Of a stretch of 64,000 nt of DNA, positions 36,125 to 44,100 are shown piece by piece. The stretch's first letter is position 1, and each line of letters begins with the position of its first letter. The position numbers and the translations under genes are program-made. Source of the stretch: Sebastes aleutianus. Lineage: Eukaryota > Chordata > Actinopteri > Perciformes > Sebastidae. The DNA lies in NCBI GenBank assembly GCA_916700875.1, contig CAKAKS010000032.1:11096129-11160128 (forward strand), read 5' to 3'. The notes under the pieces were generated by a model, which was given only the letters and a program-made list of their open reading frames with translations, did not search any database and had not been told where the DNA came from.

Positions 36125-36796
36125 TAACTTTATTGATCCCGAGAGAAATTCAAGTTTCAGGCATCACAGTTCCATAGTGCAAAACATGATAGTAAAAAGG
36201 CAGTAAAAAAGTTAGTAGTGCAAAGTACAAAAAAATATACCAGATATAAAAATACAAGGAGATGAAGAAAACTGTTAAAACTGAATATAGTGCAGGGTAA
36301 CAGCTGTGATACACGACTATTAAAAAAGTGACTATAGTGCAGAAGAGACTGTTAAAAATGAGTATAGTGCATTATTATCTGTCCTGCAGACCATCCTCCT
36401 CCCTAAAAAGGTGTTGTACAGTTTGATAGCTAGCTAACAAGTTAGTTAGTTGTCTATCGATGTCCAGAATCATTTTGAGCTAGTTAGTAATGTTACTGGC
36501 GTCAAAAAGTGCTGTTATGCTCCGTGTCAGACTATAAACAACGTTTGCTAACGTTATGTGGACTATATAAGGGTTGCTATAATACAGTATATATTATGTT
36601 ACACCATACATGCTAAACCACTAGATAACAAATGAGTCAAAGATATTATAAAAACAAAAACCACAGCAACATGAGCTTGAGCATTCAGTATAAACTTTGG
36701 TACCTTTTCCAGTCGTGCCAGTTTAGTCTTCAGAGCAGTAATCTCTGTGTCTTTCTCCTCCAGTTGTGCCTTCAAGCAGCGCAGCTCTTCAGCCAT
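29345..36796 (-). CDS. mocs3: Adenylyltransferase and sulfurtransferase MOCS3 (Uba4), complete, 13 exons
   Basis: Activates the C-terminal glycine of MOCS2A and URM1 as an acyl-adenylate, then transfers sulfur to make a thiocarboxylate. It serves molybdopterin synthesis and tRNA wobble-uridine thiolation in the cytosol. The 13 exons sum to 1380 nt, 459 residues, against 460 in human. Residues 1-31 look like a coiled coil. The E1-like ThiF fold follows, with nucleotide-binding GCGGLG at 89-94, DCSDN at 178-182, zinc cysteines C222/C225 (CYRC) and C297/C300 (CAVC), and thiol C239 (TVTNCSDGG). The C-terminal rhodanese domain has its catalytic C412 (YVICKMGNDS) and ends PTFPQY. All phases join. 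Introns 5, 8 and 11 look U12-type. The single-exon state of mammalian MOCS3 is family knowledge. Confidence 0.97.
30045..30152 (-). CDS. mocs3: mocs3 exon 12
   Basis: 108 nt; IPLSSLEERKSEPIRLLQEK, then ISQLKQQMEGDRRPP. Middle of the rhodanese domain; the highly charged insert is more variable between species. Donor GTAACA. Confidence 0.92.
30153..30235 (-). other. mocs3 intron 11, U12-type GT-AG, very short
   Basis: 83 nt. The 5' splice site GTATCCTTT is perfect. The branch candidate TTCTCCTTATA (centred 30162-30172) is a partial match, 12 nt from the CAG acceptor. The interior is AT-rich. Confidence 0.82.
30236..30332 (-). CDS. mocs3: mocs3 exon 11 (rhodanese start)
   Basis: 97 nt; DYKSIMDNAEPHLLLDVRPL, then VEVDICHLPFSI, ending one base into an Asn codon. 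Contains the rhodanese LLLDVRP motif. Donor GTATCCTTTTTT, a perfect U12-type site. Confidence 0.93.
30897..30944 (-). CDS. mocs3: mocs3 exon 10
   Basis: 48 nt; CRKLNLLSRDQRITVQ, linker between the E1-like and rhodanese parts. Acceptor TTTCAG, donor GTATAG, phase 0 on both sides. Confidence 0.9.
31117..31280 (-). CDS. mocs3: mocs3 exon 9
   Basis: 164 nt; SCGQQLVMFDAQDARFRSIK, then LRPKQAGCAVCGENPSVTQL, then VDYEAFCGTAATDK. Carries the second zinc pair C297/C300. The donor GTCGGT is weak but required by the conserved TDK-CRKL join. Confidence 0.92.
31281..31745 (-). other. mocs3 intron 8, U12-type GT-AG
   Basis: 465 nt. The 5' splice site GTATCCTTT matches the U12 consensus exactly. The branch motif TTTTCCTTGACC (31292-31303) is also a full match, with the branch A 13 nt from the CAG end. 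No long polypyrimidine tract directly at the acceptor. Confidence 0.88.
31746..31808 (-). CDS. mocs3: mocs3 exon 8
   Basis: 63 nt; VPGMMGCFQALEVLKIASGQ then G, ending one base into a Ser codon. Acceptor AAG; donor GTATCCTTTTT, a perfect U12-type 5' splice site. Confidence 0.92.
31876..32394 (+). mobile_element. TTAA-flanked MITE, family A copy 3, in mocs3 intron 7
   Basis: Begins TTAAAGAGGACCTATTATGC and ends GCATAATAGGTCCTCTTTAA, 519 bp. It fills most of the 620-nt intron 7 (31809-32428), leaving about 100 nt of native sequence; its right end is 34 nt from the donor. Confidence 0.9.
32429..32537 (-). CDS. mocs3: mocs3 exon 7 (active-site cysteine)
   Basis: 109 nt; LTVYNYHGGPCYRCLYPLPP, then PPETVTNCSDGGVLGV. 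Holds the zinc pair C222/C225 and the thiol C239. Acceptor TAG, donor GTGAGT. Confidence 0.95.
32636..32753 (-). CDS. mocs3: mocs3 exon 6
   Basis: 118 nt; YDIVADCSDNVPTRYLVNDA, then CVLSGKPLVSASALRMEGQ, phase 0 at a GTAAGG donor. The left boundary depends on the non-AG acceptor of intron 5. Confidence 0.88.
32754..32923 (-). other. mocs3 intron 5, putative U12-type with GT-AT ends
   Basis: 170 nt. The 5' end GTATCCTGC is one base off the U12 consensus RTATCCTTT. CACCTTGACTT (CCTTGAC at 32768-32774) matches the U12 branch consensus, with the branch A 15 nt before the junction. No AG lies at or near the required 3' junction; the reading frame puts it after CTCAT. GTAT occurs at both junctions, so the cut could slide by up to four bases, but none of those positions gives AG either. 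Confidence 0.72.
32924..32998 (-). CDS. mocs3: mocs3 exon 5
   Basis: 75 nt; LNSTIECIPYHLQLSSENAL then QLIK, ending two bases into a Gln codon. Followed directly by GTATCCTG, a U12-type donor. The exon end is set by the protein reading into exon 6 (KQ-YDIVADCSDN). Confidence 0.88.
33125..33280 (+). mobile_element. tRNA-derived SINE, degenerate
   Basis: In mocs3 intron 4. GGTGGCTCGGTTAA resembles an A box and GAGTTTTGAATCTGACAT a decayed B box. The rest (GGGACCTTAGTCACATGTCC and a CT-rich tail) follows the same layout as the SINE at 40788-40965. Confidence 0.6.
33775..33895 (-). CDS. mocs3: mocs3 exon 4
   Basis: 121 nt; GRLGLLDYDEVELSNLHRQV, then LHGEENQDQAKALSAANAVQ. Includes the catalytic Asp and the conserved NLHRQ of the E1-like fold. 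Acceptor CAG, donor GTACTG, phase 2 end. Confidence 0.95.
33985..34450 (-). mobile_element. LINE 3' tail, mocs3 intron 3
   Basis: Starts TTTATTGGTGTATTTAAAACAG and contains CATCTGTTGTCCCTGGGCATG and ATAAAATGCACATAGAACA, a 3' untranslated tail type widespread in fish, here in reverse. No coding part remains. Limits approximate. Confidence 0.5.
34959..35051 (-). CDS. mocs3: mocs3 exon 3 (nucleotide-binding loop)
   Basis: 93 nt; QLNLSKTSVLVVGCGGLGCP then LAQYLAAAGI. Carries the glycine-rich ATP-binding loop. Acceptor CAG, donor GTAGGT. Confidence 0.95.
35150..35282 (-). CDS. mocs3: mocs3 exon 2
   Basis: 133 nt; begins SHASALELHEK and contains the E1 signature start LSNEDIMRYSRQLLLPELGVQ. Acceptor TTAAG, donor GTACGG. 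Confidence 0.93.
36077..36425 (-). mobile_element. (GATA)n plus non-LTR retrotransposon 3' tail, mocs3 intron 1
   Basis: A GATA/TAGA microsatellite (36077-36123) is followed by AACTTTATTGATCCCGAGAG and a run of ATAGTGCA-type units. GATCAATAAAGT followed by short tandem repeats is a typical LINE 3' end, so the element is reversed. The rest of intron 1 (35330-36070) shows no recognised content. Confidence 0.6.
36704..36796 (-). CDS. mocs3: mocs3 exon 1 (start, coiled coil)
   Basis: ATG at 36796-36794 and 31 codons, MAEELRCLKAQLEEKDTEI then TALKTKLARLEK. The heptad-like Leu/Glu/Lys pattern indicates a coiled coil. Ends phase 0 at a GTACCA donor. Confidence 0.93.
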
Positions 36797-38043
36797 GGCT
36801 GCAAAATATTACTTATATATAAAGCAAACGATATTTTACAGTTCTGATTTAGCTATGATATAACTGTGTGACAGGACACACACACGCATGGGTGTTTACA
36901 CTGCACAAACCTCCGGGTTGACCGCGTGACAACGAGACCACGTGGTAGGTGACGTACGAAGCGCTGGTCTTACTTTCAAAATAAAATCATAAAAAAATTA
37001 AAAATAAGTAGACAAATATTTAATGCTATTTACTTTTAGAATAAGAAAAAAAAAGAAAATAACATGAGTATCTATGGGCTATAAGTATGTATCTGCAAGA
37101 ATGATCTCTTCTTTCAAAGGTCTTTTTATTAATTCTCAATAATCAATAGAACAGTCACTATATAGGGAAAGTTAATTTTTGTTTTTCTGAACAACACTCA
37201 CCCGTGACACAACACATCAATCAATCATACCTGACAACAACATACACACAAACAGCCACAGCTGACCACAAAAGACCTAACTGATTCTCAATCATGGATA
37301 CATCAAATTCAAATTGTAGAGAATACAACACAGGGAGAGTATCCGCAAATAAGTCATGAAATAAGAAGAAGAAGAAGAAGAAGAGAAAACAATAAAAAAT
37401 AATAATTTAAAATATATATACATATATTTATATATACACATACACATACACATATACACACCTACATACACACACATATACATATACACACATACACATA
37501 TACTGTACATACCCATACATACACACATACATACACATATATATATGTATACATAAATAGAAAAAAGAATGAATAGATAAATTTAATTTAATTTAAAAAA
37601 AGGAAAAAGAAGATACAAGAATGATATCTTAAAATGCATTGCTTAAAGTTTTTTTTTATTTATTTGTTTTGTTTTATTGTTAGAAGTTTAAATGTTGACC
37701 AGTAATTAGAAAACATAATGGGTCCAGTTAGGTTGTCAAGTTGTGACCCCCAGGCTGTAGGTATATGCTGTAGGCCCAAATGTGTTGATCTGCTGTAAAA
37801 AATTAGCAATTATCAGAGGAGAATATGGGGTCACTGTGTCATACCCATGTGGTTCCTGGGAGTGGATGAAGCGCACACACACACACACATACACACACAC
37901 ACACACACACACATACATCCACATAGCAGTACAGTGACGCGCAGTGGTTTAGAGAGTCTCGGGTCCTCCCTCCTGCTTTTCACATGATCTGTAAGCTCTC
38001 ACAGAGGAGAGACACAGGAATGTGGAGAGGAGCGACAACAACG
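36797..38043. promoter_or_regulatory. Divergent mocs3/qpct intergenic region
   Basis: 1.25 kb between the two start codons. Close to mocs3 are a perfect E-box palindrome CCACGTGG (36938-36945) and a CRE-like TGACGTAC (36950-36957). The middle is low complexity: an AT/AC-rich stretch (about 37410-37550) and a (CA)n tract (37871-37918). I cannot place the transcription starts. Confidence 0.55.
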
Positions 38044-38151
38044 ATGGCTGAGCGAAGCCACAGTGCCTCCAAAATGCGTTTCTTCTACACTGTGGCCATC
38101 TGGGTGGCATTCAGCCACTGCACCGATGGAATCCCCTGGACACAAGAAAAG
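38044..38151 (+). CDS. qpct: qpct exon 1 (signal peptide)
   Basis: 36 codons, MAERSHSASKMRFFYTVAIW then VAFSHCTDGIPWTQEK, donor GTAAAT, phase 0. Met1 gives a ten-residue polar leader before the hydrophobic core; Met11 at 38074 would give a more standard signal peptide. Confidence 0.88.
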
Positions 38152-41100
38152 GTAAATAGATAAATTAAGAATATCTGTTCACATTCTGCTGTCTTAACAT
38201 GTTACCTGGTAGTCATAAAACCGTCTCCAAAAGTGAAACCATTTAAAAACTTGCCATGCAGCTTTTTAACATTTGCATTGTCAAGACTCAAATGATTGCA
38301 ATTATTGTTTAACTCTAAATATGTTGTTTACTTCCTCTTCTTTTTTTAATTAAAACCATCTGAACAAAATATATTGAATTGTTTTGTTAGAGAAATTAAT
38401 TTTATGAAAAAATATTCTCTCCAATTTTGTTTATATCATGTCTCTCTCTGTGTGTTTCCTTTTTTTTTTTAATCTCCCAGTAGTTAGACTTATTCATTAT
38501 GAGAAAGGTAAATCTATAAATTCCCAAATACAGTTTTGATATGCCTTAATATATGTATGTATTTATTCATGATATTCTAACAAGCCTCTGCACTGTTTTC
38601 CCGGCACTGTTGTGTAATTCTCCTGAGATGCACCTGGGTATGCCTGGCCATTCATGTTCCTCATTTATGCTCTTCTTCTTCTCCTCTCCCCTTGGCCTAG
38701 TTGCTATGGCAGCACAGTCATCATCATTGATCCTCCAATTGCAGGTCTTGGTATTTATAGACCCTAAGTGGACCCCTTTTAACCCTCTCTGAACTCAGTG
38801 AGCCCTGTTGTTTTGGATGACCATGTTCAGTCTGTGCCACCACATAATTATATATTTTTCACCGTGCGCCACTCTGTAATTACAGTCAGTGTGGGCCCTA
38901 CTCATACTATGAACATGTTTTGTCGCCGAAGTGCTTGTTTATGCTTCAGTTGTAATGAACAGAGTTAAGGAATGTGCTCTCTCCTGTTGTCTGAGACGGT
39001 AAAGAGAAACCAAATTAGGATGAAAAACAAATGTCCACTGTGATTTCCCATAAAAATCTGAAGCAAAAATGACAAAATTTGCTGGTTCCAGCTTTTCAAG
39101 TGAGATGATTTGGCTGTTTTCTGTCATTCTGAGTTGAATATCTTTGGGTTTTGGACAGTTAGTTGGACAAAACAGTCGGGCTCTGGGTATATGTGATAAT
39201 TTTTCACTATTTTCTGACATTTTAAAGACCAAATTATTGATAAAAAAAAAAAAAATCAACACAATAACAAGTCAGTATGGATTCGATAACCCCAATATAT
39301 AACATTGCCAGTTAAGGCCTATTATTGTATAGGCTGGGGCAGATCAGAATACACAAACAGACTTTGACTGTGCTCTGATATTCACCATCAGCTCTCTGTC
39401 CTTCCTCTCGGTTCAGTTCGTTACCAGGACAACCACGGTGCTCAGCAGGTGAACTTTGAGACCAAATGAAAAAGAGCCGTGGGATCGAAGAATCAATATG
39501 TTTTCTTAACCTGTTTGTCTGTAATTTAGCACCCATTGAACCTACGGCTTGAAACCTGAATCCATATTGTGCTCCTTTAATTACACAAGCTGCCTGATTT
39601 GCTTTTTGTACAATCATGTCTATATCTACCTCAAACAAAGGAGAGCATGTTAACAAGCACTTTTCTGCCTCTTTATTCAATAGATCCCCTGCTTTTCTAA
39701 AGTAGCCCTTGTGTGTATTTGAATACATTTAATCAATGTCTATTCATACTGGTCTAATTGGCCCACATGTCTCTCTCTGAGGAGGCGTTAGAGTGGACTT
39801 CACAGCTCGTGGAAAACACAAGGTTTGATACAACCTTAACACAAGACCAAATTGTTTCTTTTTATCTATTTTTCTAACGTTAACATGTTTATGTTTTTAG
39901 GCATTGTCATGTAGGATATATTACAGTAGCTGACTGTGAAAAATCCCTCTTATGATGGATTTCCTCCTCAGGTTTCTCAAGAAACTTAAATACGGAAATA
40001 AAAAAAAATCCATGGTTGGCAGACCTAGGGAGGGAGTGGTTTCCAGTAACATGACTATTGTGACACACTATAATCCGTGGTTCTGTATACTGTGTCATCC
40101 GCATTTCTGCTCAATTGAAATGCCTCTTAGAATTACTTCCTGTTCCTATACTAAGAAGCTGTTGATCTGAAACTGTGCCATAGCAGACACCGACTGAAAA
40201 TATTGCTTAATAATATTCTATGTTCCGTATGCAACACTGCATTAACAGTAGATCTGTCTGAACGCACTTAATTGCTAATTAAATTCTATTTTTCATCCAT
40301 TTTGTATTCCTCTGTTCTGTGTTTCCTCCGGGTCTGTCCAGTTACATCACCGAGCTCTAACTCTAACACGAAATGAGATCAGTACCGCCCTGTCTCACAC
40401 TGACCTGGAGCAGATGTGGCAGAGGGACCTGAGGCCGCTGATGGTTACCAGGTACCCAGGCTCTGCAGGCAACCAGGCCGTACAGGAGGTGAGTTTATTT
40501 GCAGGATAATAACATATCATGGCTGGATCAGTTTCAAGTACACAAACACCTATACAGAAAAAAATGTAAGACGTATTTGACAATAAATGAGAAAAAAATG
40601 TAAAAATTCTGTTACTTTTACCCAGAGTTGGGGATTTGGACTTAAGTCGCACTTAAGTCGCACACACAGTGACTTGAGACTTGACTTGGACTTGCAAAAA
40701 ATGACTTGTGAGCATCTCTGGGTTTGAGAGGAGGGATGTGTTCAGTTACAGTAATTATACAATACAGTTGTACTCTGTTGTTGAAAAACATTTTTAATTT
40801 TGCCTTTATTGTACAGAGGACAGAAATGGGTAGAAATGAAGAAATGGGAATTAGAGAGAGGGGTATGACATGCATCAAAGGTCCCAACAAGACCGGCATC
40901 GAACCCAGGATGTTGAGGATATATGCATTGGATGTAACCACTCGGCTACCAGTTCGCTCCTGGTTACGGCTATTATTGCATGCCTAATAATTAGGGCTGT
41001 CAAAGTTAACGCGATAATAACGCATTAACACAAATTTGTTTTAACGCCACTAATTTATTTAATGCATTAACACAATTCGATCTTTTGGAGGTTGCAGCGG

Positions 41101-44100
41101 GTAGTTTAAAAGTCAGAGTGAAGATACTGGTATCATATGAAACTAGAAAACCTAAGGAATCCATTGGTACCGATCGTGTCATACTAGCTTGTCATGAAGG
41201 AGGCTAAATAACATTCCAAACACAAAAAACTGGCATTGCCATTTTCACAGGGGTTCCTTGACCTCTGACCTCAAGATATGTGAATGAAAATGGGTTCTAT
41301 GGGTACCCACGAGTCTCCCCTTTACAGACATGCCCACTTTATAATAATCACATGCAGTTTGGGGGAAGTCATAGTCAAGTCAGCACACTGACAGCTAATT
41401 GCAGTACCTGTGAGGGTTTCTGGACATTATTATTAATAATAATATAATAATATAATATAATATAATATAATAATAAATACATACATACATTTGCATAAAA
41501 CAAGCATATTTGCACACTTAAGGTACATTTTGAACAGATGAAAAATGTTAATTTGCAATTAATCGCAATTAACTGTGGACAATCATGTGATTAATCGCTT
41601 ACTAATAATGTTAATAATATTTTCCTGTAACCCTGAGTAACGTTATCTATATCCATTTTTAGGGGCCAACTACAGTTATTTACTTTAAAGGATCATTTTC
41701 ATTGTGTGTTTTTTTCATATTGCATCGCAATAGCCTGTTTAAATTGATCATATACCAAACAACTAATAACAATGCATATACTGTATGCTAATAGATAGAG
41801 GATTGGTGATACAGTACATGCTTTGAATTCCTTAGGTATAGCTATGCTGTGTTCTAAGCAGACCGGATGGCATGCAGCAGATGATAGAACTTTCCTTAAA
41901 ACCATAAAAGACTTCACTTGGACTTGTGAGCAACTCTGATTTTACCTCATGGAAAACTATTTTATCGGCAACAATACGGCAACTAAAGGCATATCACACT
42001 TGTGTATGAGTCCTCCACCTTTTATGCCCCAATTTATGCCTCAATATGTTGTTATAGTGGGAAATACAACCAATTCAGGAAGTTGTCATACAATGGCATT
42101 CTTGAAACATTGAGAAACTTTGAGATACGGGCTGAATTCTCATAACTCGTAATCTTTGTGTGTGTTCACAGCACATCAAAACAACCCTCGGTTCCCTCGG
42201 AGCAGGCTGGGAGGTGACGGAGGATAAGTTTATGGCAGAAACACCATATGGCCCCCTGCCCTTCACTAATCTAGTTGCCACCCTCAACTCAACAGCCAAC
42301 CGCCGCCTGGTCCTGGCCTGTCACTACGACTCCAAGTACTACCCACCACAGTGGCACGGGAGGGAATTCCTAGGTGCCACCGATTCTGCTGTTCCCTGTG
42401 CCATGATGCTGGAGCTGGCGCGCGCCCTGGACGAAGAACTGAAAGCTCAGAAGGTGGTGGCCTAGCATGTGACTTAAAGCTACAACATACAATAAGTTAA
42501 AGGGTATACCATACATTACTGGTCTATCTGTCTGTCTGTGACTCTATGTGTAGATGCCTCAGTGCCTCCTGTGTGCAATAGACAGGCTTTTCAGTGATAC
42601 TCAGGCCAGTAGTTTTTGTGGTTGTGGCCAGCACTGACTTGAGTTGTGGCCATGAATCACAGAGAAGTCATACTACAACAACACCAATGCTAGTAAGCTC
42701 TGGGAAAAACAAGGCCAAACATATTGCACACGGTTCCAGGAACTCACTGTAGATTTTTTCTTGTCACTCAGTCATGAGAGACAATTACAAGTGTTGGAGT
42801 GTAGCAAGAGGAAAGAAGGTGGTACTACCTACACATTTCCAAGGCTGCAAGATAAAATAATTTAATTTAAAGGATAAGGCTGGTGTTATCTATATTTTTG
42901 TTATTGTCTACAAATTCCATGAAAAGACCAAAACCATTCATTAGATCGACTCTCCATACTTTCTCCAACTTTCTTACCTGTCTGTGGCACTCTGAAGACA
43001 TACAGTAATTTAAAAAAAAATTATATATATTGTAATATCCTAAAACAGTTGGGCACTATAGTTTTTAGCAAATGTCATTCAAATTAGAGTAAATAGTGCA
43101 TTTGTTAGGGACTATTTTCAGCTGTGGATAAATACACATCCCTCTGTGGTTGACTTTAAAGCTGCTAAATGCAAGATTGGGAGCATTTCTTTTGCCTCCG
43201 CATGGCTCTCAACATGGAGACAGCTCAAGCCGGCAGCTCATAGCTAATGGTGCTAACAGTGATAACAGCTGTAACTGCCATATGAGAGCAGTGCAGAGCG
43301 GCGGCTGTAAGCTAACCAGTAGGGCACGCTCTCATGCTCGAACATGCACTAAAAGCATGCACGGCCGGCCCGGCTATGTCAACAAACCGTGGAGAAGCTC
43401 AGATTACAACACACTCGGGATAGTGACTTCATTCTCTGCTCAGGTAGACATTAATCCACTTTATCTTTACATAGGTAATAGTTGTTTGATGCTATATTTA
43501 TGCTCTGGATATCGTATAGTGCACTTTTAAAATAAACTGCAGTGCCCATGTTAATGGTAATGAAGGAACATGTCACCCAGTGCGACGGTATGGCCCATTG
43601 ATATGTTTTTAACAACAATGGAGCTATATGGGACATATGAATATTCTAATTCAGGCTTCAGCTACACAGAAAACTCTTGTTCGTTGGATCAATTCATTGT
43701 AGGTCTTTTCATGTGATTTGTTCACAATAAGGAAGCCTTATCCCTTATGAATTTTCATTAAGTCAGTCAATAAGAGGTTTATGGGTTTGTTAAATATAAG
43801 AAAAATGTGCGTATGGCTTTATAGGTAAAGGCCTGAAAAAAAATGATATCATTTACAGACACCCATGAACCTTTATGTATGAGCAAACCTCTGCTCAAAT
43901 GCAACATTATTGACAACAACAACATTTTAAGTACAAAAGCTTTAAATATTGCTTCTGTTTTATGGGAATGAACACAAAACAATATTTAATTTCCCCACAA
44001 ACGTTCTGGTGATTCATAAGGAAAACACTTAGTATTCATGTAGCTTGCTCCTCTGCCCTTTTCCTGTTTCACAGTCAAGCTCAGACCCCTGTCTATCGGG

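Noticed and set aside
40788..40965. tRNA gene
   Set aside because: A and B boxes are present on the minus strand, but no cloverleaf with paired acceptor arms could be drawn; it continues into a SINE body.
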